Shown here: one piece after another, positions 1-8,217 of the stretch
How the letters are laid out: each line of letters begins with the position of its first letter
How positions within the stretch are numbered: position 1 is the first letter of the stretch
NCBI GenBank assembly: GCA_902766445.1
Contig: CACXDP010000090.1
Location: forward strand, 1 to 32,386
Reading direction: 5' to 3'
DNA length: 32,386 bases
DNA from: an uncultured Coriobacteriaceae bacterium
Lineage (GTDB): Bacteria; Actinomycetota; Coriobacteriia; Coriobacteriales; Atopobiaceae
The notes under the pieces: generated by a model
The model's input: the letters and a program-made list of their open reading frames with translations, nothing else
What the model was told of the DNA's origin: nothing
Database searches by the model: none
Program-made: the position numbers and the translations under genes

Positions 1-1
1 C

Positions 2-85
2 GCGGGCGTGGCGAAACTGGCAGACGCGCTGGATTTAGGTTCCAGTGGGGGAGACCCCGTGAAGGTTCGAGTCCTTTCGCCCGCA
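2..85 (+). tRNA. tRNA-Leu, anticodon UAG
   Basis: The acceptor strand GCGGGCG at 2-8 pairs perfectly with CGCCCGC at 78-84. The anticodon stem CTGGA/TCCAG (29-33 and 41-45) closes a seven-base loop whose central triplet, TAG at 36-38, reads CUN leucine codons. A long variable arm (GGGG-GAGA-CCCC) marks a class II tRNA, as expected for Leu, and the T-loop TTCGAGT is present. After the discriminator A at 85 the DNA reads CCT, so a full CCA end is not encoded. It lies 57 bases upstream of the trigger factor start with no terminator between, so the two may share a transcript. Confidence 0.97.
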
Positions 86-141
86 CCTACGCATACGAGG
101 GGCGTAAGCCCTTGAGCAAGACACGAGACACTGGAGGAACG

Positions 142-1491
142 TTGAAGATCACCGTCACCACCGAGAAGCCCGAGAGCGGGCAGCTGGTCGCCACGCCTAC
201 GATTGCAAAGAAGGACGTTGACGCGGCCATCGCCAAAACCTATCGCGAGATTGCTCGCAAGTACGCATTCCAGGGCTTCCGTCGCGGACGCGCGCCTCGA
301 CCCGTGATTGACGGCATCGTCGGGCGCAACGCCGTTCTCGCAGAAGCCACTAATGGTCTTCTGGTCGAGGCTGAGCCGCTTATGATTGAGCAGCTCGACA
401 TCGTGCCGTTGGGTCAGATTGACTACGGCGAGAATCCCGAGCTCGCCACAGAGAAGCAGGACTACACAGTCGTGGCAAAGATTGCCGTGAGGCCCGATGT
501 CGAGCTTGACTCCTACGACGCTCCGGCTATCGAGATGCCGCCCGAGGAAGCAACCGAGGCCGAGATTGACCGTCAGATTCAGGTGCTCCTCTCGTACCAG
601 ACTACCTTCCAGGACGTTGAGGAGGATCGTGGTGCCGAGTCTGGGGACATGATTCTCGCGGACGTGGAAAACATCAGCAATCTGCGTGAGTACGAAGGCG
701 AGAACCGCATGTTCTCCCTCAATGACCAACGTCTGCACGAGGAATGGCGTGAGGGTCTTTTGGGGATGCGCAAGGACGAGGAGAAGGAGATTCGTTGGAC
801 TCGCTCGCATGATCGCGAGGATGACGAGCCGCTGTCCGTAGACTTTGCCGCCAAGGTTAAGGTCAACGCCATTCGCAAGGCCGTGACTCCCGAGCTCACG
901 GAGGAGAACGTCAAGGACGACTTCGGCTTTGACTCCATCGAGGAGCTGCGCAACGCGGTCAAGGAGGAGGTCGAGGCGGACAAGAGCGCGAGCCTGCCTC
1001 GTCTCAAGGAGGATCGCGTCGTAGAGGCCATTGGCGAGCACCTCACCCTCGAGGAGGTTCCCGAGGCTTACGGCAATCAGGTTTTCCAGGAGATGGCCAA
1101 TCAGTTCCTCACGCAGCTGCAGGGTCAGGGCATGTCGTTCGATAGCTACCTGCAGGCTCGTGGCCTCTCGTCCGAGGATTTCTTGAACGACTTACATACG
1201 CAGGCAGACGAGCGCGCCCGCCAGTCGCTCGCCCTCGATGCCTTGGCAGCTCATCTGAACGTTGAGGTTACGGATGACGACCTCAAGGCAGAGTTCGAAA
1301 ATGCTGGCGTGGAGGATGTCAAAGCCGCGATGCGTGAGTTTTTCGCCGAGGGCAGGATGCCCGCAGTGCGCGAGTCCATCCGTCGCACCAAGGCGGTCGA
1401 GTGGCTCGTCGAGAACGCCGATGTCACCATCGTGGACGAGATTGCCCGCATGAGTGAAGAGAATGCTGACGGCGAGAGCGACGCCGAGTAA
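142..1491 (+). CDS. tig: Trigger factor, ribosome-associated folding chaperone
   Basis: Trigger factor docks at the ribosomal exit tunnel and shields nascent chains; it also has prolyl isomerase activity. The 449-residue product has the family's three parts. The N-terminal ribosome-binding domain carries the signature GFRRGRAP, then comes an FKBP-like domain (around AESGDMILADV), then a long helical C-terminal chaperone region with an acidic tail. The TTG at 142 is preferred over the upstream TTG at 112. It has GGAGG four bases upstream and gives the family-like N-terminus MKITVTTEK; the longer version adds ten residues that do not look like the family. It is followed by clpP and clpX, the common bacterial tig-clpP-clpX order, which links folding to proteolysis. 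Length is close to the usual 430-460. Confidence 0.96.
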   Translation: MKITVTTEKPESGQLVATPTIAKKDVDAAIAKTYREIARKYAFQGFRRGRAPRPVIDGIVGRNAVLAEATNGLLVEAEPLMIEQLDIVPLGQIDYGENPELATEKQDYTVVAKIAVRPDVELDSYDAPAIEMPPEEATEAEIDRQIQVLLSYQTTFQDVEEDRGAESGDMILADVENISNLREYEGENRMFSLNDQRLHEEWREGLLGMRKDEEKEIRWTRSHDREDDEPLSVDFAAKVKVNAIRKAVTPELTEENVKDDFGFDSIEELRNAVKEEVEADKSASLPRLKEDRVVEAIGEHLTLEEVPEAYGNQVFQEMANQFLTQLQGQGMSFDSYLQARGLSSEDFLNDLHTQADERARQSLALDALAAHLNVEVTDDDLKAEFENAGVEDVKAAMREFFAEGRMPAVRESIRRTKAVEWLVENADVTIVDEIARMSEENADGESDAE

Positions 1492-1520
1492 CGTGCTGAT
1501 TCAGTTGACGTAGTTATTGG

Positions 1521-1560
1521 CGGGCATGGCAGGGTATATACCCTTCCATGCCCGTATTTC
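1521..1560 (+). terminator. Hairpin between tig and clpP (terminator or attenuator)
   Basis: The arms CGGGCATGG (1521-1529) and CCATGCCCG (1546-1554) are perfect complements. Inside them lies a second perfect dyad, AGGGTAT/ATACCCT (1531-1544), so almost the whole 34 bases fold, with one C/T mismatch. A U-rich stretch TATTTCT follows. The clpP ribosome binding site starts only about six bases later, so this could stop tig transcripts or attenuate read-through into clpP. Confidence 0.65.
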
Positions 1561-1576
1561 TAGACAAGGAGACTCC

Positions 1577-2194
1577 ATGAACAATCCCACAAGCATTCCG
1601 CTCATTCCTTACGTGGTAGAGCAGACGCCTCGCGGGGAGCGCAGCTATGACATCTACTCCCGCCTGCTCAATGACCGCATCGTCTTTTTGGGCGAGCCTA
1701 TCACGCGTGAGAGCGCCAACCTCGTAATCGCGCAGCTTCTTCACCTCGAGAGCCAGGATCCCGACAAGGACATCTCGCTCTACATCGACTCGCCCGGTGG
1801 CGAGGTGTACGCAGGTCTTGGCATCCTCGACACGATGAACTTCATCAAGCCGGAGGTCTCCACCATCTGCGTGGGCATGGCGGCTTCTATGGCCGCAGTC
1901 CTGCTCGCATGTGGCGCAAAGGGCAAGCGTCTGGCGCTTCCCAACTCCATGGTTCTCATTCACCAGCCCAGCTCTGGCGTACAGGGACAGCAGACCGACA
2001 TCCAGATCGTCGCCGACGAGACCAAGTACATCCGTGAACATCTCAACCAGATTCTCTCCGATGCCACTGGCCAGCCCATCGAGAAGATTCAGGCGGACAC
2101 CGAGCGCGACAACTACCTTCGTGCGGACGCAGCTCGCGAGTACGGCTTGGTTGACCGCGTGATTCGCTCGCGTTCCGAGCAGGCGGAGGAGTAG
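1577..2194 (+). CDS. clpP: ATP-dependent Clp protease proteolytic subunit
   Basis: ClpP is a serine protease that forms a 14-subunit barrel and degrades proteins fed to it by ClpX or another Clp ATPase. The 205-residue product has the complete catalytic triad at family spacing: Ser104 in GMAASMAA, His129 in VLIHQPSSG and Asp178 in DTERDNYL, with 25 and 49 residues between them as in E. coli ClpP. The IDSPGG oxyanion motif is also present. The ATG at 1577 is chosen because AAGGAG sits six bases upstream; an in-frame ATG at 1517 would translate through the preceding hairpin. clpX follows after five bases. Only one clpP is in this window, whereas many actinobacteria have a clpP1-clpP2 pair. Confidence 0.97.
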   Translation: MNNPTSIPLIPYVVEQTPRGERSYDIYSRLLNDRIVFLGEPITRESANLVIAQLLHLESQDPDKDISLYIDSPGGEVYAGLGILDTMNFIKPEVSTICVGMAASMAAVLLACGAKGKRLALPNSMVLIHQPSSGVQGQQTDIQIVADETKYIREHLNQILSDATGQPIEKIQADTERDNYLRADAAREYGLVDRVIRSRSEQAEE

Positions 2195-2199
2195 CCCAC

Positions 2200-3498
2200 A
2201 TGGCAAACAAATCAGAGTACCGTTGCTCGTTCTTCGGGAAGCCGCGTCAGGCGGCGGGTAGGCTCATCAAAGGCAATGAGGGCATCTATATCTGCGACGA
2301 TTGTGTCCATGCCTGCGTCGACCTCATCAACGAGGCGGATGCAAGAGACGCCCAGGATGGGGCGATAGGGGCGTCTGCCTTGGAGAGCGAGTTTGACGGT
2401 GGCATCGAGAACGGCATCCTGCCCACACCCCACGAGATCTATGAGGAGCTTTCCCGTTACGTGATCGGCCAGGAGCGCGCAAAGCGCGCCATGAGTGTTG
2501 CCGTCTATAATCATTACCGCCGCATCGAGTCGGGCGACGATTCGGTGGCGGAGGACGAGGAGCGCGTCGAGCTCGCAAAGAGCAACATCTTGCTGCTTGG
2601 CCCTACGGGCACGGGCAAGACCCTGCTTGCCCAGACGCTTGCCCGCTTCCTGCAGGTTCCCTTTGCCATTGCTGATGCGACGACGCTTACCGAAGCCGGT
2701 TACGTCGGTGAGGATGCGGAGAACATCCTGCTCAAGCTCATCAATGCGGCTGACGGTGACGTCGAGCGCGCCGAGGTAGGCATCGTCTACGTGGACGAGA
2801 TTGACAAGATTGCCCGAAAGGCAGAGAACCTCTCCATCACGCGTGACGTGAGCGGCGAAGGTGTTCAGCAGGCACTGCTAAAGATTCTTGAGGGCACCGA
2901 CGCAAGCGTGCCCCCGCAGGGAGGACGCAAGCATCCTCAACAGGAGCTCATCCACATCAACACAACTAACATCCTCTTCATCTGCGCAGGCGCGTTCGTG
3001 GGGCTCGACAAGATCGTCGCCGATCGCATTGGCAAGCGCGGCGTGGGCTTTTCTGGTGTCTTGGCGCGCAAGGTGGAGGACGCCACCGACGAGCTCATGG
3101 CGTCCGTCATGCCGCAGGACCTGCAAAAATTCGGCATGATTCCCGAGTTCGTGGGACGCATACCTGTCATAAGCTCCACGACCGAGCTTACTGAGGACGA
3201 CCTCGTGCGCATTCTCACCGAGCCGCGCAACGCCATCGCAAAGCAATACCGTCGCATGTTTCAGATTGAGGGCGTCGAGCTCGAGTTCGAGGAGGATGCC
3301 CTCAGAGCGATTGCGCATCGCGCCATCGAGCGCGAGACGGGTGCACGTGGCCTGCGGTCGATATGCGAGGACGTGCTACAGGACGTGATGTTTGACCTGC
3401 CAAGCGACCTCAGCATCACGCGAGTCATCGTGACGCGCGAGTCGGTGCTCGGGGAGGAGCCACCGCGCATCGAACGTGCAGAGAGCACTCGGGCCTAG
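2200..3498 (+). CDS. clpX: ClpX, AAA+ unfoldase of the ClpXP protease, with a variant zinc domain
   Basis: ClpX recognises, unfolds and translocates substrates into ClpP. The 432-residue product has the N-terminal zinc-binding domain followed by the AAA+ module. Visible AAA+ motifs are Walker A GPTGTGKT (134-141), Walker B IVYVDEID (Asp199, Glu200), the pore loop GYVG, and the VGF version of the ClpP-docking IGF loop in KRGVGFSG. The zinc domain is unusual. The family pattern is CxxC then CxxC, but here it reads CSFF (Cys9, Phe12) and CDDC (Cys32, Cys35), so one ligand is missing; codon 12 is TTC at 2233-2235, one base from TGC. Cys39 is nearby and might substitute. The start is five bases after the clpP stop, with GGAGGAG inside the end of clpP. 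A terminator follows. Confidence 0.95.
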   Translation: MANKSEYRCSFFGKPRQAAGRLIKGNEGIYICDDCVHACVDLINEADARDAQDGAIGASALESEFDGGIENGILPTPHEIYEELSRYVIGQERAKRAMSVAVYNHYRRIESGDDSVAEDEERVELAKSNILLLGPTGTGKTLLAQTLARFLQVPFAIADATTLTEAGYVGEDAENILLKLINAADGDVERAEVGIVYVDEIDKIARKAENLSITRDVSGEGVQQALLKILEGTDASVPPQGGRKHPQQELIHINTTNILFICAGAFVGLDKIVADRIGKRGVGFSGVLARKVEDATDELMASVMPQDLQKFGMIPEFVGRIPVISSTTELTEDDLVRILTEPRNAIAKQYRRMFQIEGVELEFEEDALRAIAHRAIERETGARGLRSICEDVLQDVMFDLPSDLSITRVIVTRESVLGEEPPRIERAESTRA

Positions 3499-3533
3499 GG
3501 ATTTGCCGCATTTGAGTATGGATGTCGCGACAG

Positions 3534-3568
3534 GGCACGCGGAGAGGTGGTTCCCGCGTGCCTTTTTT
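3534..3568 (+). terminator. Rho-independent terminator after clpX
   Basis: A perfect nine-base stem, GGCACGCGG (3534-3542) with CCGCGTGCC (3554-3562), has an 11-base loop and is followed directly by six T at 3563-3568. This is the clearest canonical terminator in the window and closes the tig-clpP-clpX unit. Confidence 0.9.
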
Positions 3569-3665
3569 ACACGCCCACAGCATCCTGATGGTACTTCGCC
3601 GGTGTTTCTAATCGTAACTGAAAGACAAAAAATGCGGGATGCAAACCCCCAATGCGAGCGTCACA

Positions 3666-3674
3666 TGCTATCCT
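3666..3674 (+). promoter_or_regulatory. Candidate extended -10 promoter for the coiled-coil gene
   Basis: TGCTATCCT fits an extended -10 element (TGn then TATCCT) about 70 bases before the chosen start, and no -35 box is recognisable 17 bases upstream. The identical nine bases occur upstream of valS at 5403-5411, which raises confidence in both. Confidence 0.4.
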
Positions 3675-3743
3675 TGTGTGACTAATACGGACCTCGCCCG
3701 ACATGTCGCGTCAGTATCGGGCTTCGCTTTGGTTGGGGGTATT

Positions 3744-5351
3744 ATGAGCATGACTTTGGAAGAGGCACGAAGCAAGGAGAAGGCAGCCCGAGCCATCGTG
3801 GCGAAGAAAGCGGCAGCCCGAGCCGATGCGCAGAAGGCACTCCTTGAGGCTCGCGAAGCTCTGGAAGCGGCTGATGTCGCGCGGAAGCAGGCGAGGCATT
3901 CTCTTGAAGACCTTCAGACAAAGTTACGCTATACCCGCGAGGATATCATGCCAAGCGAAGCTGCCGACAAGCGCGCTCAGCTCGAGTTAAAGACGGCTCA
4001 AGAGGAGTTGAGCGCTTCACGTGCTGCGCGCGAGCAGGCCGAGGAGGACATCAAGAACTGCGTCCAGGCATGCGACGACGCTGAGCGGCTGCTGAGCGAG
4101 GCACAATCAAGGGCCGAGGATGCTGGAGTCGAGGAGTCGACCTCGCGCATGGATCTCGACAGGACGGTCCAGCGTGCCACGGACGCGCAGCGCGATCTCG
4201 ATGCCGTGCAGAAGGCATTCGAGGAGTCGAAGGCGGATCTCGAGGAGGCACGTGCGCAGCTTGCGGAAGCACTCGAAGCGGAGCAAGCGTTGCCCGATGA
4301 CAAGAATCCGCTTGCCCAAGCGATTCGGGTCTGCGAGGAGCGTCTCGCACAGGCGGAAAGCCGGTCAAACGAGGCGGCAGAGTTTCTGGAGGCCGAGCGC
4401 GAGCGTCTTGAGATTGCCGAAGCAGAGGCTGAGGACGCAAAGAAGGCCTACGATAAGGCCCAAGCAAATCTGCGGACGGCGATTGCCGCCTCGGATCGTG
4501 CAGAGGCCCGCTTCAATGAAGCGCGTGAGTCGAGCAACGGAACCGATGAGGACGAGCAGACGGAGCGCCAGGCGCAGTCGGAGTACACCTCGGCATCCGA
4601 GGTTCGCAAGGCAGCGATGGCAGTCAATGCCCAGGCACTCACGACCTTGGCGGATGCAGACGTAGAGGCGATTCGCGTGCGTCTCTCTCGTGATGCCGCA
4701 ATCTCTGCGCTCGATGCCGCAAATGCCGAGCGAGCGCGCGCCGAGCGCGAGCTGCGCGAGGCCAAGGAGGCATCCGAACGTGCGGAGATGACTCGCAGGG
4801 AGTCGAGCGATGTCGTGCGCAAATGGCGAAAGAGGTGTGAAGAGCTCGAGGCGAATCTCGCTGAGGTCGAAAAGCGCGTGCAGGAGGCCACTGAGGAGAA
4901 CGAAGCAGCACAGGAAGGGCTCAAGGATGTCCAGGATGCCACCGTTCGCAGCGGTAAGGCGAGCATCAGCGCCTCGAGTACCCTTGACGAGCGTCGTCAT
5001 GCACTGACAGAGGCCCTCTCGGCGGTTGAGGCTGCGCGCAAGCATCTGGAGGAGTGCAAGCGCCGCGAAGACGAGTGCGCGATTCACGTCGACCTTGCGT
5101 TCACGTCGGCGGAAGAGACCGGACGCTCCCTCGCCGCGGCAAGAAGCTTCATCGAGGATGCCGAGGGTCGTATCGACCGTGGGCGCGAGGAGCTTCAGGT
5201 GGCCGAGCAGCGGGCGGTGGACCTTGCGGCGTCGTTCCGACGCAAAGACGAGGAGCTCTCTCGGGCGCAGCGCGAGTACGATGTGGCGAAGTCCGACCTC
5301 ACCGACGCCGAAGTGTCGGTGATCATGGCCGAGATCGACTCACACATGTAG
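3744..5351 (+). CDS. Large coiled-coil protein of unknown function
   Basis: No enzymatic family is recognised. The 535-residue product is almost entirely Ala/Glu/Arg/Lys/Leu-rich helix with heptad-like spacing from about residue 5 to the end. It has short breaks near PDDKNPLAQ (about residue 190), near SSNGTDEDEQ and near VRSGKASISASS. There is no signal peptide, membrane segment or nucleotide-binding loop, so it is probably cytoplasmic and rod-like. This composition is seen in bacterial filament-forming and scaffold proteins, but also in unrelated coiled coils, so no role can be assigned. The ATG at 3744 follows GGGGG; an in-frame ATG at 3639 would add 35 residues unlike the rest and would include the candidate promoter. 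It is flanked by a terminator upstream and a hairpin downstream, suggesting a single-gene transcript. Confidence 0.85.
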   Translation: MSMTLEEARSKEKAARAIVAKKAAARADAQKALLEAREALEAADVARKQARHSLEDLQTKLRYTREDIMPSEAADKRAQLELKTAQEELSASRAAREQAEEDIKNCVQACDDAERLLSEAQSRAEDAGVEESTSRMDLDRTVQRATDAQRDLDAVQKAFEESKADLEEARAQLAEALEAEQALPDDKNPLAQAIRVCEERLAQAESRSNEAAEFLEAERERLEIAEAEAEDAKKAYDKAQANLRTAIAASDRAEARFNEARESSNGTDEDEQTERQAQSEYTSASEVRKAAMAVNAQALTTLADADVEAIRVRLSRDAAISALDAANAERARAERELREAKEASERAEMTRRESSDVVRKWRKRCEELEANLAEVEKRVQEATEENEAAQEGLKDVQDATVRSGKASISASSTLDERRHALTEALSAVEAARKHLEECKRREDECAIHVDLAFTSAEETGRSLAAARSFIEDAEGRIDRGREELQVAEQRAVDLAASFRRKDEELSRAQREYDVAKSDLTDAEVSVIMAEIDSHM

Positions 5352-5355
5352 GGGT

Positions 5356-5385
5356 CGTGCCGTGATGGGATGCCCCTACGGCACG
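5356..5385 (+). terminator. Hairpin after the coiled-coil gene
   Basis: CGTGCCGT (5356-5363) and ACGGCACG (5378-5385) form a perfect eight-base stem with a 14-base loop, five bases after the stop codon. No T-run follows, so it is either a weak or factor-assisted terminator or a transcript-stabilising 3' end. Confidence 0.5.
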
Positions 5386-5402
5386 TCATAGGTTCTCGCC
5401 TG

Positions 5403-5411
5403 TGCTATCCT
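5403..5411 (+). promoter_or_regulatory. Candidate extended -10 promoter for valS
   Basis: TGCTATCCT, identical to the element at 3666-3674, lies 33 bases upstream of the valS start. No good -35 box is seen. The region between the preceding hairpin and valS is too short for a T-box leader, so valS does not appear to be controlled that way here. Confidence 0.42.
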
Positions 5412-5443
5412 ATTGCAATTGTTGTCTAGAGAAGGTGGCGATC

Positions 5444-8128
5444 GTGGAAGAGATGCCAAAGACGTATGACCCGCAGACGAGCGAACCAGAGCTCGTCGAG
5501 CGGTGGATGGAGGGTGGCTGCTACCAGCGCAGCGAAGGGAACGAAGACTGCACGGTCGTCATTCCGCCGCCTAACGTGACGGGTGTCCTTCACATGGGCC
5601 ACGCCATGGACGATACCATTCAGGATACATATATCCGCTTCAGCCGCATGCGGGGCAAGTCTACGCGCTGGATTCTGGGCACTGATCATGCGGGCATTGC
5701 CACGCAGACCAAGGTGGACAAGAAGCTCAAGGAAGAAGGCATTTCGCGCCTAGAGATTGGCCGCGAGAAGTTCCTCGAGGCATGTCAAGACTGGCGTCGC
5801 GAGTACGGTGGCATCATCGTCGAGCAGATTAAGCGCATGGGTTGCTCCATCGACTTCGATGACGAGAAGTTCACGATGAGCGATGAGTATGCCAAGGCTG
5901 TGCGCAAGGTCTTCTGTGACTGGTATCACGATGGCCTCATCTATCGCGGAAAGCGTATCGTCAACTGGTGCCCGAGCTGCACAACGGCCATTAGTGACGA
6001 CGAGGCGGAGTATCAGGACGAGAAGGGTCATCTCTGGCACCTACGCTATCCGCTTACCGAGCCGGTGGATGGTATCGAGTACATCGAGGTCGCCACGACC
6101 CGTCCAGAGACGATGCTTGGTGATACGGGCATCGCTGTGAGCCCGGAGGATCCGGACAAGGCCAAGTTCGTGGGAAAGACCGTTATGCTTCCCATCGTGG
6201 ACCGTGAGATTCCCATATTCTCCGATTGGCACGTGGACGCGGGCTTTGGCACCGGCTTTGTCAAGGTCACGCCGGCACATGACCCCAACGACTACGCGAT
6301 GGGCCAAGCGCATGACCTTCCTCAGATCAACGTCTTTGACGAGCATGCGGTCGTGGTGGACGGCTATGGCGAGTTCAGCGGCATGGATCGCGATGAGTGT
6401 CGCAAGGCCGTAGTCAAGTGGTTCGAGGAGCATGATCTCCTCGGCGAGATCGAAGAACATCAGCATTCCGTCATGCACTGCTATCGCTGCGACTCGACGC
6501 TGGAGCCCTGGCTCTCCGAGCAGTGGTTTGTGGCGGTGGACAAGCTCAAGGAGCGTGCAACGCAGGTCGTGCTCGACGGTGAGGTGACGTTCCATCCCGC
6601 GCGTTGGACACAGACCTACCTCACGTGGATGGACAACCTCAAGGACTGGTGCATCAGCCGCCAGCTGTGGTGGGGCCATCGCATCCCCGTCTTTACCTGC
6701 GACAAGTGTGGCTGGGAAGACGCCCTCATGGAGGATGTCGAGGTGTGCCCGCACTGTGGCGCGCCTGTGCATCAGGACGAGGACGTGCTCGACACTTGGT
6801 TCTCTTCGCAACTCTGGACCTTCGCCACGCAGGGCTGGCCCGATCATCCCGAGCAGATGCAGGGACACCATCCCACCAAGGTGCTCGTCACGGCTCGAGA
6901 CATCATTGCGCTCTGGGTGGCCCGCATGATTATGAGCTCGCTCTACTTCTGCGACGAGGTTCCCTTCCACGACGTGTATATCTACGCGACCATCCTCGCC
7001 AAGGATGGCAGCCGCATGAGCAAGTCCAAGGGCAACGGCGTCGATCCCATGGACCTCATGGCGAAGTACGGCGCCGACGCCATGCGCTTTGGCCTGCTCA
7101 CGCTCGTGACGGGCAACCAAGACGTTAAGTTCGACGCAAACATCGACAAAGATACTCACGAGCTCATCGACTCGCCGCGCACAGAGCAGGCGCGCTCCTT
7201 TGTGACGAAGATTTGGAACGCGAGCCGTTTCGTGCAGATGAACCTCGAGGGCTATGAGCCGGGTGCGCCCGTGGCAGAGACACCGGAGGACCAGTGGATG
7301 CTCAGTCGCCTGGCACGCGTGTGCGCTTCGGCCACCGAGCAGCTCGAGAGCTACGGTTTCGGTGATTATGCGCGCTCCATCCAGGCATTCTTCTGGAACG
7401 AGGTGTGCGACTGGTACATCGAGCTCTGCAAGGGGCGCCTGCTCGGTGGTACCCCCGAAGAGCGTCTGCAGGTACAGCGAAACCTCGTCTACGTGCTCGA
7501 CGTCAGCATGCGTCTGCTACATCCCGTCATGCCGTTCGTCACCGAGCGCGTGTGGGATGCTCTGCCCGCGAGTGGCCTTGACGCACACGACAAGCCCTTC
7601 CTCATGGTTTCGGCATGGCCCGACCCTGCTGAGCTTGCAGGTTTCGTCAACGAGCAGGCTGAGCGTGACTTCGAGCTTGCCCGCCGTGTCATCTCTGCCG
7701 TGCGTTCTACCCGCGCTCGCTACCGTCTCTCGCCAAAGACCCCGCTTGACGTGCGGGTTCGCGCCCTGGCAGAGGATGCTGCGGCACTCGCGAGTCAGGG
7801 TGACTTCGTGCGCAACGTGGGACGTGTGGGCGAGATTCTGGTGAGCGAAGATGCCGAGAAGCCCGAGGCCTCCATATCCATCGTTGACGGCGACCTGCAG
7901 ATCTTCGTGTCGCTGGGTGGACTCGTAGATTTGGCTGGCGAGGCGAAGCGCATCGAGAAGGAGATTGCCAAGGCCGAGAAGCAGCTTGCGGGCGTCGTGC
8001 GAACCTTGGGTAACCCTGGATTCGTCGCAAAGGCCGCCGCTGCCGTGATTGCAAAGAAGCGCGAGCAGCAGGCAGAGCTCGAGCGCACGATGGCCCAGCT
8101 CAAGGAGCAGCTGGCAGACCTGTCGTAG
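5444..8128 (+). CDS. valS: Valyl-tRNA synthetase
   Basis: It attaches valine to tRNA-Val, with editing of mischarged threonine. The 894-residue product is a class I synthetase. The HIGH motif is HMGH at 50-53 after PPPNVTGVL, and the KMSKS loop is RMSKS at 524-528 before KGNGVDP. The connective editing domain includes TTRPETMLGDT. Cysteine pairs in CDKCGW and CPHCG suggest a zinc site. The C-terminal 60 residues form the usual tRNA-binding coiled coil (EAKRIEKEIAKAEKQL). The GTG at 5444 is chosen because AGAGAAGG lies eight bases upstream; the ATG at 5453 is the alternative and would lose three residues. It is flanked by hairpins and is probably transcribed alone. Confidence 0.97.
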   Translation: MEEMPKTYDPQTSEPELVERWMEGGCYQRSEGNEDCTVVIPPPNVTGVLHMGHAMDDTIQDTYIRFSRMRGKSTRWILGTDHAGIATQTKVDKKLKEEGISRLEIGREKFLEACQDWRREYGGIIVEQIKRMGCSIDFDDEKFTMSDEYAKAVRKVFCDWYHDGLIYRGKRIVNWCPSCTTAISDDEAEYQDEKGHLWHLRYPLTEPVDGIEYIEVATTRPETMLGDTGIAVSPEDPDKAKFVGKTVMLPIVDREIPIFSDWHVDAGFGTGFVKVTPAHDPNDYAMGQAHDLPQINVFDEHAVVVDGYGEFSGMDRDECRKAVVKWFEEHDLLGEIEEHQHSVMHCYRCDSTLEPWLSEQWFVAVDKLKERATQVVLDGEVTFHPARWTQTYLTWMDNLKDWCISRQLWWGHRIPVFTCDKCGWEDALMEDVEVCPHCGAPVHQDEDVLDTWFSSQLWTFATQGWPDHPEQMQGHHPTKVLVTARDIIALWVARMIMSSLYFCDEVPFHDVYIYATILAKDGSRMSKSKGNGVDPMDLMAKYGADAMRFGLLTLVTGNQDVKFDANIDKDTHELIDSPRTEQARSFVTKIWNASRFVQMNLEGYEPGAPVAETPEDQWMLSRLARVCASATEQLESYGFGDYARSIQAFFWNEVCDWYIELCKGRLLGGTPEERLQVQRNLVYVLDVSMRLLHPVMPFVTERVWDALPASGLDAHDKPFLMVSAWPDPAELAGFVNEQAERDFELARRVISAVRSTRARYRLSPKTPLDVRVRALAEDAAALASQGDFVRNVGRVGEILVSEDAEKPEASISIVDGDLQIFVSLGGLVDLAGEAKRIEKEIAKAEKQLAGVVRTLGNPGFVAKAAAAVIAKKREQQAELERTMAQLKEQLADLS

Positions 8129-8146
8129 ATTCTCAAACGCTTCGGA

Positions 8147-8179
8147 AATGCCCTGTCGTGCTGTATGCGGCAGGGCATT
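8147..8179 (+). terminator. Hairpin after valS
   Basis: AATGCCCTG (8147-8155) and CAGGGCATT (8171-8179) form a perfect nine-base stem with a 15-base loop, 18 bases after valS. There is no clear U-tract (GTGCTG follows), so termination here may need help or be partial. Confidence 0.5.
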
Positions 8180-8217
8180 GTGCTGATTGTCGTGCGGGGA
8201 CATAAGGGAGAAGGCAT

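Noticed and set aside
3476-3685. 69-codon frame between clpX and the coiled-coil gene
   Set aside because: It overlaps the clpX end, runs through the terminator and a candidate promoter, and has no ribosome binding site.
5352-5443. Possible T-box leader for valS
   Set aside because: The interval is only 92 bases and has no specifier stem or T-box sequence.
6041-7159. 372-codon minus-strand frame opposite valS
   Set aside because: It is an antisense shadow of an unambiguous valyl-tRNA synthetase; the His/Val/Leu-rich product has no recognisable domain.
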